A stretch of 64,000 nucleotides of DNA from Populus alba (taxonomy: Eukaryota > Streptophyta > Magnoliopsida > Malpighiales > Salicaceae): the NCBI RefSeq assembly GCF_005239225.2, contig NC_133292.1, positions 8,652,985 through 8,716,984 on the forward strand, written 5' to 3'. The position numbers and the translations under genes were made by a program. Shown piece after piece: positions 39,053 to 48,821 of the stretch. Position 1 is the first letter of the stretch; every line of letters begins with the position of its first letter. A model generated the notes under the pieces. It did not search any database. It was given only the letters and a program-made list of their open reading frames with translations, and was not told the origin of the DNA.

Positions 39053-41194
39053 AGTCACGACCCAAATCCCGGATCCATGACCGGCACATGGACAAGGTTC
39101 CCCTCCAAGGTTCCATACCTATGCGAACCCAAACTTACATACAAACTTATGCTTCAAAACTCAATCAAAGTTGTTCAACGTGGTAGTAATAACAAAACTA
39201 ATTTTATAACATAATTCGATTGTCTTAATACAAGAGTTCATATATATTCATAGTTTTGGAGCACTAACTTGACAAAAAGGAATGTACAAATTACAACCAA
39301 AAAGCAGGTTCGGAAGATTTAACAAAAGTGACCTGCTATCAAGCTATAAGCCTGAAAAGGATAAATAATGAGAGGGTGAGTTCAACAACTCAGTGAGTAG
39401 ATAACGTTCAATATACACACACGAGGTAATACAGTAATGAGAAATATATATACAAGTATGGCTTTAGGTTCTTATAGAAAGGTTTCTCAAATAGGCCATA
39501 ACAAGAAGATTATATGGTAAAGTTCGTCAGAAAATCAAAATGCAATAAGCATGAGGCTCCGTACTGTGGGATGATCAGTCCACACAGGTTGGTGACTCCC
39601 CCGATCAACTAGGGTTCAGATACGATGTGCACAAAGACTAACACTACCATGTTAGCATGGGTATTCTGACTGACATACCATAGGTTCATAATCGTAATCA
39701 AACAAACATATTCATATCTCAAAGCTCAACTCATGACATCAATCAAATGAGGAGCTATCAATTCAGAAGTCAATTCAAAATATATGTTGGTTCATATCAA
39801 GAATTCAGATTCAATAATTGATCATGCTTTATCATAACAAAGATAATAATCTACATGTATATATTATCAAGAAACATGATTCAATTCATATTAACAAATC
39901 AAATATTTATAATATTTCTCATGCATATTGAACATTAACCACTCACCTGACTCAAAAGCAAACAGCACTCACAAGCTGAAACCGAAGGAAATCCTACTAA
40001 TGTCCTGCCGGTAGAATATTAGGATTATCTGAATACAAATGAGACATATTCAAGAACGACTCAAAAGAACATTTAACCTATTTAATACACTTAACTAAGG
40101 GTGTATACCATAACCCTATATGTTTTTGAACTAACTAGTCAATTTTCTCAAAAACCCAAAATCTAACGGTTTTTTCGAAATCTAATCCATAATAAAAACA
40201 ACTAATAGAATTGGTAATAATTCACTAAATAACCCTTAATTATTCATCAAACTAATCTGCAAAAACTAATATTATAGCTAGGGACTAATCTAGAATTTAT
40301 CATATTTTTAGGGCCAAATTATAACTTTTATCAAATGGAGGACCAAACTAAAATTTGTCATAAATCCATGAATATACTGAAATTCTGACCTCAATTAATC
40401 CTCAATTCTGTCTAGGATGTATCATTATGCTCCAGGGACCATTCTGGAATTTTACCAAATTTTTAGGGTCAAATTGTAATTTTTGTCAAATTGGAGGACC
40501 AAATTGAAAGTGTTAAATTCTCTTATATATACAGTAATTCTGTCCATAATTCATATGTTATTCTGTTCAGAATCTCGGAATATGCTCCAGGGACCAATTT
40601 GTAATTTTCCAAAGTCCGGGGGACTAAACTATAATTTTCGCAAATTGAGGGACCAAATTGAATTTTCATCATCTTCAACCTCCAATCCAGAATTTTAACA
40701 GAAAACCCACTATTCTCTCCAAAATTTCTAACACAATTTCACCATTCAAACAAAATCACAACTAAAACTCATCATCTTTCAATTCAATCTCTCAAAATCA
40801 TTCAAATAATCAAATACCCACAATAATCAACCTCTATCATTCAATTTAATTCATCAATTTAAACCAAAACACAAATTCTTAAAACCCTAACATTCATCAA
40901 AACCAAAATTTAACTTCAATAACACATATTTATACATTTAACAACCTATATCTTACCTTTAAACTTATTTCCTCCCAATCTCTTCCTTTTTCCCTTATTT
41001 TCCCTTCTTCTTCTTCCTCCTTTCTCTCTCACGGTTTGTTCTTTAAATTTTCAGATCTCTCTCTCTCTTTTTTTTTCTATTTATATTCATCAAGTTTGTT
41101 GAATTACTACAATACCCCTTATTCATTTACTCCAACTTTTAAGCCTTCAAGGGCTTTATTGTATTTTCAAACTCATTTATTTCAAAACATTACA
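39053..41194. mobile_element. Solo-LTR-like insertion, about 2.14 kb, in UGT copy C
   Basis: Comparison with the empty site in copy D (CCTTCTTTCGTAGCCC at about 58780) shows an exact insertion. CTTTC is duplicated at 39048-39052 and 41195-41199, a 5 bp target-site duplication as made by LTR retrotransposons. The insert begins AGTCACGACCC and ends ACATTACA. This fits the common plant LTR termini TGTCACGACCC...CA with one changed first base. No gag/pol coding sequence is present, so a solo LTR left by recombination is the best explanation; a non-autonomous element is the alternative. Confidence 0.82.
40277..40680. repeat. Tandem repeat of about 155 bp inside the LTR
   Basis: Units begin GCT(A/CC)AGGGAC at about 40277, 40429 and 40585 (152, 156 and a partial about 95 bp). 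Each carries AATTTT..AAATT...GGG.C.AA.T.TAA.TTTT followed by GAGGACCAAA-type sequence. Internal tandem repeats of this sort occur in long plant LTRs. Confidence 0.75.
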
Positions 41195-42579
41195 CTTTCG
41201 TAGCCCTCCTTGCCATCTCTTTCAGTACCCTTGCTCTGTTTCTTATTTCCTCAGCTTCTTCACCAACCATCAACTGAATAATTGCCTTCTCTATGTCCTC
41301 CTTCCTCACTATAATTTTCTTTTCATATCTTGACCATTCCAGGGCACCAACTCCAATTCCTATTTTGAGAACATCGGTAATCAGCTTTTCATTTCAAAAT
41401 TGTTCCGCACCAAGTGGCCATGTGACCATCGGCACCCCTGCAGTCACTCCCTCCAATGTTGAGTTCCAACCACAGTGAGTCATGAACCCTCCAACAGCTT
41501 TATGATCAAGGATCAGCACCTGGGGTGCCCATCCCGATACTATTAAGCCCTTCCCTTCCATCCTTTTCTCAAATCCTTCTGGCAACCACTCCTCCTTTTC
41601 TGCAAGCTTTGTTTGCTTTCTCTCTCTCACAACCCAAATGAAATTTTGTCTAGAAGCTTCCAGGGCCATGGCAAACTCAAGTAACTGAGCAGCGGAAAGG
41701 TTGAAGAAGCTTCCAAAACATATATATAGAACTGAGTTGAGGCTCTTTTTGGCCAGCCATCTCATACATTCATGTTCATGAATGGAGGACACGTTGCCTC
41801 TGTCTGCCTTATCTTTCATGTCCCTGTTGCAAAGGGACAGCGGCCCGATGTGCCATGTTTTCCTTTTTATTTCCATCTTGTAGTGCTCTGAATAAGCTGG
41901 TTCCAGCTCAAGGAAACTGTTCGTGAGGACTCCATAGCTTCTCACCATTGATTCTGAGATTTTATCCATCAGCTTTGTAAGTTCATTCTCAGTTCTATCT
42001 TTAATGAAAGCCGGCAGTCGTAATCTTGTCAGCTTTATCTGATCTGGTAAACCAGGCACCACGAATGGTTCGAAATCTGAATCTACTCCTTTGGGAGTTT
42101 CATAGCGTTTTAGGGAATCGAAGACACACAGGAAAAAAACCTGTTCCATTGAAAAACAACCTCGGAATCCTGAGCTTGTTTGCAGCTTCTGTAGCCCATG
42201 GAAACAACATGTCTGCCACAAGACAACTGGGATGGCATTCTTCTAGGAGCTGTTCAAGTGGTTGCTGAAGCATGCCGATGGCCTTTAAGAAATTCGGAAG
42301 CATGTCAGGCGAGGAAATAGAACTTAGGTTCTCACATCCTTCTGGCAGCCCAGCTTATGCAGAAGGGAATTTTATAATGTGAATACTGATATCAAGACCC
42401 AGTTGTCTATCTCTTTCAATAGTTTTAGATCAGAGGGGTGCATTAAGAGGAGTGGAAACAATGGTTGCTTTCACTCCACGCCTAGCAAATCATCTTGCCA
42501 TGTCAACTGTCGGGATCATGTGGCCATGAGCCATATATGGGAAAAATAGAATATGAAGCTGGTATGGCATTGAATCCAT

Positions 42580-43080
42580 GTGGTCTGGTAAGACAGATTT
42601 TCGGCTGATGATTAGTGATCTGATGATGGTTGGAAAGTCGGGATGCACAAATAAATAGAACAATAATTTTTCAGTTGGTTAATAGGTTTTGGGTTTATTT
42701 TTCCTGGGAAAATTCTTGTTCTTGCTCTCCTTGTCTAGGCTGTGGTTTGAGATTGTATATAATGTACCCTATGAAATAAAACAGAGAAAAATGACCTGGT
42801 TTCCAAGCATGTTCCTGGTAAACATGTCAAACTTAAAATATGTAAAAAGGTTGCTTTTATGAAACATGCTCTCTTTCGTTCTCAGCTCTATGATTGAAGA
42901 GTTTAAAAATGCAATGAGACGAATCTCAACAATTGAGAAGCAGGGTAAGAGACACACCGATGATCCATCGAACTTCACATCCTAAATTTATGTTACATCA
43001 ATGGTGCAACTTTTTAAAATTCACAGGTTTTGTGATGTTTGACGTGTTGGTGGCTGCGGGTGGTGGCTGTCCATTGAACC
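42580..43080. other. Upstream flank of UGT copy C with deletion junction
   Basis: Collinear with 60168-60468 and then with 61699-61900 of the second copy. The 1.23 kb between those two in copy 2 is missing here, with the junction in CTTTCGTTCTCAGC near 42880. No gene seen. Confidence 0.8.
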
Positions 43081-43647
43081 TGACGCAGCAGTAAACGGCG
43101 AAGGAATACGACCAACGTCAATATTCCGTAAATTTGTCTAAAACGAGAGAAACTCTCAGGAACTCAAAGAGTTTTATTCAATAATAATTAAGTAAGTTTC
43201 GGCCAGCGGCTTTACATTGATATTTAAAGCAAAACCCTAACCTAAACTCATGACGGATAAGGAAACGACATAAAACATTAAATTTACTATAAATGCCAAA
43301 TTTGAGATAAATGCAGAATATGAAAGGCCTATAAATCCTGAGCAAGTAGGAATTGACGGAAGTCAATTCGGACTTGAAAATCAAAAGTTATGGCTAAAAC
43401 AAAACTTTCCTAAAATGGCAAAAATGACGATTTCGGGACCGAAACGATGGAATTTGATCAAAATTGGTTGGACACCAGGGGCGAAGCCTCTGACTTTGAC
43501 TCCAAACGTCGAAACGCATTGACCCGGTGAGTTTCGCGGCATTCCGACTTTCGACGTCCCGGCTGCCCGGTTGCCGAAATTCAATTGCCTTTGAATTTCG
43601 GGTGATCACTCTTCAGCATGTAAGCTTCCGCTACTTGTTCTACATCA
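43081..43647. mobile_element. Solo LTR, 567 bp
   Basis: Starts TGACGCAGCAG and ends TACATCA, the canonical TG...CA of LTRs, and is flanked by the 5 bp duplication GAACC (43076-43080 and 43648-43652). The second copy of the segment has the empty site (ATTGAACCCATGTGCAAATGG at about 61895). It contains no internal coding region. It is markedly richer in GC than the neighbouring spacer. Confidence 0.92.
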
Positions 43648-44257
43648 GAACCCTTGTGCAAATGGTATCTTCAGCTCCAGGATCTTTCATTAGAGTGCAC
43701 ACTTCGACAGGCTATCTATATTCCGACGAGTATCTTAAGAGCCTATGGTCGAAAACAAGTGAAGAAAAGTCAAATTTATCAAGAATAGTCACAAGATAAA
43801 ACTCTGGACATGACAGATGAAGTCCAATAACTGAAGAAGATGTTGTACCCACTAATGTCAAGATCCAATTATTGAATTAAAAGTTTAATTTAATGTCCCT
43901 ACACCTTCATCCTCAGCAGCAAATAAAACCAAGAATTTCTTACTGAAGTGAATGTGCCTTGGAAATTCAGATGATTTCCTTTTATTTTCCGCTCTTTCCG
44001 TGATATTCATGTCCCGCGAGGGATGGCGCACTATAAAGACACTTCGAACCATGTTACTGTAGAATAGCTACCACCATGTCCCAAAAGAAAGGTTTGATTC
44101 GCAGGGATGGAGTGGAAAACAGTAATGCAGAAATAAGTGTCTGAAAATGAGATCCCAATAGTCCCACCCCAAGAAAACTTTTCTATTGCAAACCTTTGTA
44201 TGCCCGTGAATCTTGACTTCCTTTACTTATGGTCTACCTCTACCCTCTTCATAGTAA

Positions 44258-44265
44258 TATATATA
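44258..44265 (+). promoter_or_regulatory. TATA box of LRR gene copy 1
   Basis: TATATATA 60 bases before the start codon, in a leader conserved in copy 2 and followed by a CT-rich initiator region. Confidence 0.55.
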
Positions 44266-44317
44266 CGTCCCTGTTCTCTTTACTCTCTCAAGTCCAGAGA
44301 CCCTTCAGCCAGTATAG

Positions 44318-46005
44318 ATGGGTACCGCTTCTTTGTGTTCTTCAATTCTACTTTTCACTCTCATTTTTCATTCATGCTTGCATTACAATGCGGTTGTTGG
44401 TACAGAGAGGGAAGCTTTAGAAATAATCATAGGTGGGGGTGGGGGTGGATATTCTCCTGCCCCTTCTCCTGAGAATGAAAATTGCGGTTGTCCCCTGCCG
44501 CCCCCTCCCCCCCCTCCACCCCAGCCGCCTCCACCCCCTCCGCCTCCTCCGCCATCCCCTTCACCCCCTCCCCCCCCTCCACCCCAGCCACCCCCGCCGC
44601 CTCCGCCCCCTCCCAAACCCCTTTGTCCCCCGCCGCCGCCTCCACCCCCTCCGCCATCCCCTTCACCCCCTCCCCCGCCTCCACCCCCTCCGCCATCCCC
44701 TTCACCCCCTCCCAAACCCCTTTGTCCCCCTCTTCCCCCTCCCGAACCCCATTGTCCCCCGCTGCCCCCTCCTCCCCATCCCAAACCCCGCTGCCCCCTC
44801 CTCCCCATCCCAAACCCCGCTGCCCCCCTCCGCCCCCGCCGCCGTCTCCATCTCCCAGCCCGCCAAGTACAGGTTTTGCGAGTGAAAACATTAAAAGAGA
44901 CTATTGCACAATTCAGAGATTCAAAAAATTAATCACTAGGGATCCCATGAAGATTACAAAAAAATGGGTGGGAAATGATGTCTGTCATTATCCAGGCTTT
45001 AAATGTGCAACAGTACCTGACCAGAAGGTGACAGCCCTTGCAGCGGCAGATTTCAATGGCTACCATTTTGGTGGCCGGGATCTTCAGCTCACAGGTTTCC
45101 TCGATCAGTTGCCGGACTTATCCATCTTTCATGCGAACTCCAACAATTTCACTGGTCCTGTGCCAAAGAATATTACCACTTCCAGAGTCCGTTACTTATT
45201 TGAGCTCGATCTCAGCAACAACAAGTACTCTGGTGAATTCCCTGTGTCTGTTCTTCAAGCCACCAACTTAACCTTTTTAGACATCAGGTTCAACTCATTT
45301 TCAGGGTCAGTTCCAGCTAAAGTCTTCAACTTAGACCTAGATGTGCTTTTCATCAACAACAACAAATTCTCACAACAGCTTCCTCGTAATCTCGGTTCCA
45401 CACCTGTCCTTTATCTCACTTTGGCCAACAACAATTTTCGTGGTCCCATTCCAAAAAGTATCGGCAATGCCCGAAACCTTCTTGAAGTGCTTTTCTTGAA
45501 CAATGAACTGGAAGGGTGCTTGCCATACGAGATTGGCAAATTGGACAAGGCTGTCGTGTTTGATGTGGGCAGCAACAAGTTGACCGGCCCAATACCCCAT
45601 TCATTTGCATGCCTAAAAAAGATGGAGATCCTGAATTTGGCCGTGAATAAATTTTACGGGCCGGTGCCGGAGATGGTGTGCGACCTGCCTAGATTAGCAA
45701 ACTTGTCTCTCTCGTACAACTATTTCACTCAGGTCGGACCTGAGTGCAGGAAATTGATAAAGAAAAGGATTCTTGATGTTAGAATGAATTGCATTTTGGA
45801 TCTTCCTGGTCAGAGATCAGCAGCTGATTGTGCTAAGTTCTTTTCTAAAAAGAGGACTTGTCCCAATGAGAGGTCGCTCAGCTATATTCCTTGCAGGAAG
45901 GGTGGTTATTCAAGTTCATTGGAGACATCTGATCAACAATCTATGGCTCCGGCTGCTGCACCTATAACATATAATGCCCTTAAACCGCATAAGCTGCGGC
46001 TTTAA
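44318..46005 (+). pseudogene. Proline-rich LRR (extensin-like) gene, copy 1, frameshifted
   Basis: Single-exon gene for a secreted wall-type protein of the At4g06744/LRX-like group. A signal peptide (MGTASLCSSILLFTLIFHS start) and GGGGGGYSP linker lead into about 100 residues of Pro-rich PPPPPSPSP sequence. About 10 leucine-rich repeats follow (LDLSNNKYSGEFP, LDIRFNSFSGSVP, LTLANNNFRGPIP), then a Cys-containing C-terminal cap ending at 46005. The two halves are in different frames: the signal peptide frame reaches a stop at 44932 without LRRs, and the LRR frame is open from within the Pro-rich part. A perfect 29 bp tandem duplication (44761-44818) accounts for the shift. The LRR half has no stops, so the break is recent, polymorphic or an assembly error. 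The group is linked to cell-wall sensing, but no function has been shown for this member. Confidence 0.85.
44761..44818 (+). repeat. 29 bp tandem duplication causing a frameshift
   Basis: Two perfect copies of a 29 bp unit starting GCTGCCCCCTCC and ending CAAACCCC (44761-44789 and 44790-44818). Because 29 is not a multiple of three, the duplication shifts the frame by two. A single unit would leave the signal-peptide and LRR halves in the same frame. Confidence 0.93.
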
Positions 46006-47484
46006 ATGGATCCCTTCAAGATAGTCTCTTGATTTGGTTGATGGCTGCTCCTATCTATGTACACATATTTCTCCTGATCAGCTTATAGCTTGTCGTATGA
46101 ATCATAATGAATAAGGTGAACTCATTTCTGCTTTCAAAGCAAATGCAACTATATAGCTTAATGATATTTTGTCCCCTTTACTTCCTGTTTTCTTCTCGAT
46201 TTCTGGGCAGCCGTTCTCGAAGCCCGTTTGGTATTGATTTTGAAATGAGCCTTCGCCCATGGGGCACTGCTGCCTCTGTAAGAAGAGGTGAGACGGATAG
46301 TTTGTGTTTTGGGTCGATTTTTGTAACTGGGTTGGTCTGCTGGTTGCGACGAGTTAAGAAGTATAAACTGGGATTTCCGTACGGGGTTTTTTTTTTTTTT
46401 TTATGAGGAGGTCAATGTGAAGCCCATTAAAAAAAAAAAAAAAAACTAGTGTTCGAGTTATTTTTTAAAGTATATTTTTATTAAAAATAATTTAAAATAT
46501 TTTTTTTTATTATTTTAAAATTGTTTTTTACGTCAATACATTAAAATAATCTGAAAATATTAAAAAAAAATTAATTTAAAAAAAATTAAAAAATTTTAAA
46601 AAAAATTTTAAAAAAATATTTTTGAAGAGTAAAAACAAAACCATGCTTGCCTTTTTTTTTCTTAATGCTTAGTGCTTAGGATACTTTAAGAAAACTAGCC
46701 ATTAAAAAAATATCACTCCGGCCTATCTATCAAAACAAATCAAAAAAATAAATAAATTGACTCAACATGTTCATAGTTCATACCACGAAAAATACTTTGT
46801 TAGACAAGACTAATAAGAGATTTTGGTTGTATTTAAATAATTTTATTGATTATTTTTAACATTAACATATTAAAATTATATGAAATTATATATAAAAAAA
46901 CATATTTTAAATAAAATTAAAATTAAAGGAACACGGTACAACATGGTATTCATTTCTTAATGGCGCACTAATTTCTCAACCATGGTATTCATTTCCCAGC
47001 CAGCTTTTCCCGATGACACCCATGGTATCAAAGGCCAGCATCCCACTTCTTGTTAATGGCGCACTAATTTCTCCTTAATGGGCTGATCATTGCTTTTGGA
47101 AAAATGCCACCACCTTTCCTTTCCTCTATGGACAGAAACGACATCCATACTCTTACTGCAGAACCCTCAGTGGATGGAAACCAGGAACCAGAGTGATGGG
47201 ATTCTGGCTATCAACCTGCAGTTAAAGAGAGCCTCACTAAACTTAAATGACACGACGATTTTCTTCGAGTAATGAACTGCAACCCAACGCGCACAAAATT
47301 GAAGAGCTCGCCCGAGTTCTGCTCCAAAAACAAATCCAAAATCATCTACAGATTGACCTCGGAGGAGAATGATTAGTCATAACACATGCCTCGGATTCAA
47401 TCCACCGAAAGACAAGTGGAAGAACATGCATTAACAAGCCTTCCAATTTGATAATGAGACTCACCAACCACACTAACTATTAAG
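46006..47484. other. Spacer between LRR genes
   Basis: 3' flank of copy 1, then a T-rich/A-rich stretch with a MITE-like AT-rich element at about 46440-46640. No gene is seen. The promoter of the next LRR gene lies at the right end. Confidence 0.55.
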
Positions 47485-47492
47485 TATAAATT
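47485..47492 (+). promoter_or_regulatory. TATA box of the intact LRR gene
   Basis: TATAAATT, 68 bases upstream of the first ATG at 47553. Confidence 0.55.
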
Positions 47493-47552
47493 AACACTGG
47501 AAAACACTCTTAATCCCCGTCATCTTCTTCAAAACTCTCTTCTGGCTACCTC

Positions 47553-48821
47553 ATGTATCAAATGGGAAGCATTTCTTCAAACAACAGAAGCATATTCCAC
47601 ATCTCAATCCTCTTCCTTCCATGTTTCACTTGCCTGGCTTTTTGCCAAGACTTTCAAGGCCTGTCTCCATTGATATCACCTCCATTGATTCCAGAAATCT
47701 TAAACTTCTTAGACCAAAGGCTTGCCTTAGTATATCCAATAATCCAAGGCTTCAAGAACACCATCACCTCCGATCCCCTCAACATCACTCAAACTTGGGT
47801 TGGCGCGGATATATGCAACTACAAAGGCTTCTACTGTACTAGTCCACCTGATAATGACTCTGCCATTACCCTTGCTTCCATTGATTTCAATGGATTCCAG
47901 CTGTCTGCCCCTACTCTCGATGGCTTCATTGATCAACTCCCTGACCTTGCTCTCTTCCATGCCAACTCTAACAAATTTTCTGGCACCATATCACCAAAAA
48001 TCACCAAACTACCATTTCTTTATGAACTAGACATAAGCAACAATAATTTCTTTGGCAGTTTTCCCATGGAGGTTCTTGGAATCCCTGCCCTATCATTTTT
48101 AGATATCCGATTCAATTTCTTTACTGGAACAGTTCCTCCACAAGTATTCACTCAACGCCTTGACGCACTCTTCCTCAACAACAACAATTTTATGCAAGGA
48201 CTCCCTGAAAACCTAGGCTCGACCCCAGTGCTTTACCTCACCTTGGCTTACAACAAATTTATCGGTCCAATCCCACGCAGCATCCTTAAAGCTTCCGCGA
48301 CATTAACTGAAGTGCTGTTCTCGCACAACTTACTTACAGGTTGCCTCCCATATGAACTAGGTTTTTTGAGAAAACTAGTCCTTTTTTATGCTAGTAACAA
48401 CTTCTTAACCGGTCCTTTACCATGCTCGTTGGGATGCTTGGCTAAGCTTGAACAGTTCAATTTGGCCAGCAACTTATTGTATGGACAGGTGCCAGAGGTG
48501 GTGTGCGCATTGGGGAAATTGGTGAATTTGTCACTTTCAAGTAATTATTTTACAAAACTAGGGCCAAAGTGTACGAAACTAGAGAGGAGTGGCGTTCTTG
48601 ATATTAGAAAAAATTGTATTCCTGATCTTCCTGGTCAGAGATCAGCGCGGGAGTGTGCGGCTTTCTCCTTGCACCGTAGGTATTGCTCAAACCCTGCTTC
48701 GTTCAACTTCATTCCTTGTCAGGTTCCATCATCGAGTCATCCTCGGATTGGAACCAAGAGAAATTTGGTCGGTTATAGTGCTCTTTTGAGACAGGCAGTT
48801 GAATTTCCAGGAAGAAACTAA
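47553..48821 (+). CDS. Secreted LRR protein, At4g06744-like, single exon, 422 aa
   Basis: Intact single-exon gene. The first ATG (47553) is followed by a second in-frame ATG three codons on (MYQMGSIS), and either could be used. A hydrophobic signal peptide (about residues 15-31, ISILFLPCFTCLAFCQ) is followed by a short Pro-containing stretch rather than a long poly-proline region. The conserved N-cap follows (ITQTWVGADICNYKGFYC), then about 10 plant-type LRRs (ELDISNNNFFGSFP, LDIRFNFFTGTVP, LTLAYNKFIGPIP) and a C-terminal cap (CIPDLPGQRSARECAAF, RRYC). It is paralogous to the flanking proline-rich LRR genes but diverged, and likely apoplastic. The family's biochemical role is not established. 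It is the only clearly working gene in the right half of the window. Confidence 0.9.
   Translation: MYQMGSISSNNRSIFHISILFLPCFTCLAFCQDFQGLSPLISPPLIPEILNFLDQRLALVYPIIQGFKNTITSDPLNITQTWVGADICNYKGFYCTSPPDNDSAITLASIDFNGFQLSAPTLDGFIDQLPDLALFHANSNKFSGTISPKITKLPFLYELDISNNNFFGSFPMEVLGIPALSFLDIRFNFFTGTVPPQVFTQRLDALFLNNNNFMQGLPENLGSTPVLYLTLAYNKFIGPIPRSILKASATLTEVLFSHNLLTGCLPYELGFLRKLVLFYASNNFLTGPLPCSLGCLAKLEQFNLASNLLYGQVPEVVCALGKLVNLSLSSNYFTKLGPKCTKLERSGVLDIRKNCIPDLPGQRSARECAAFSLHRRYCSNPASFNFIPCQVPSSSHPRIGTKRNLVGYSALLRQAVEFPGRN

Larger units (their letters stand above)
38959..42579 (-). pseudogene. UGT73-type glucosyltransferase pseudogene, copy C, split by an LTR
   Basis: Start codon at 42579 (MDSMPYQLH-type N-terminus). 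The first 80 codons carry three nonsense changes relative to copy D: TTA to TGA in MAR(L)FAR, TGC to TGA after NAPL, and GAA to TAA in PSAEAG. A GT-repeat contraction near 42129-42140 shifts the frame after GTGFFPV. The following part is open from about 42120 to 41400 and contains a good PSPG box ([23 protein letters not shown]...). Near the C-terminus, at GGSSYSDL, the gene is cut by a 2.1 kb insertion (39053-41194); the last 30 codons lie at 39052-38959. Not functional. Confidence 0.93.
35966..46010 (+). repeat. Segmental duplication, copy 1
   Basis: From about 35966 to beyond the LRR gene at 46005, the sequence is collinear with 53988-64000 in the same orientation. It covers the N-terminal part of UGT B, the 2 kb flank, UGT C and the proline-rich LRR gene. 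Differences from copy 2 include insertions at 39053-41194 and 43081-43647, a deletion of about 1.2 kb near 42880, and lack of the hAT-like element. The right end cannot be set because copy 2 runs off the window. Confidence 0.93.

Noticed and set aside
40277..40680. Satellite or centromeric repeat
   Set aside because: Only two full units and a partial one are present, confined within a single LTR-like insertion.
44383..44891. Long glycine-rich open frames on the minus strand opposite the proline-rich LRR gene
   Set aside because: They are the complement of the CCN-rich proline-coding repeat and vanish outside it. There is no start context, and the plus-strand gene with signal peptide and LRR domain explains the sequence.
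45370..45610. Minus-strand open frames within the LRR domain, seen in both copies
   Set aside because: Shadow frames of the conserved LRR coding sequence, repeated in both copies only because the DNA is duplicated.
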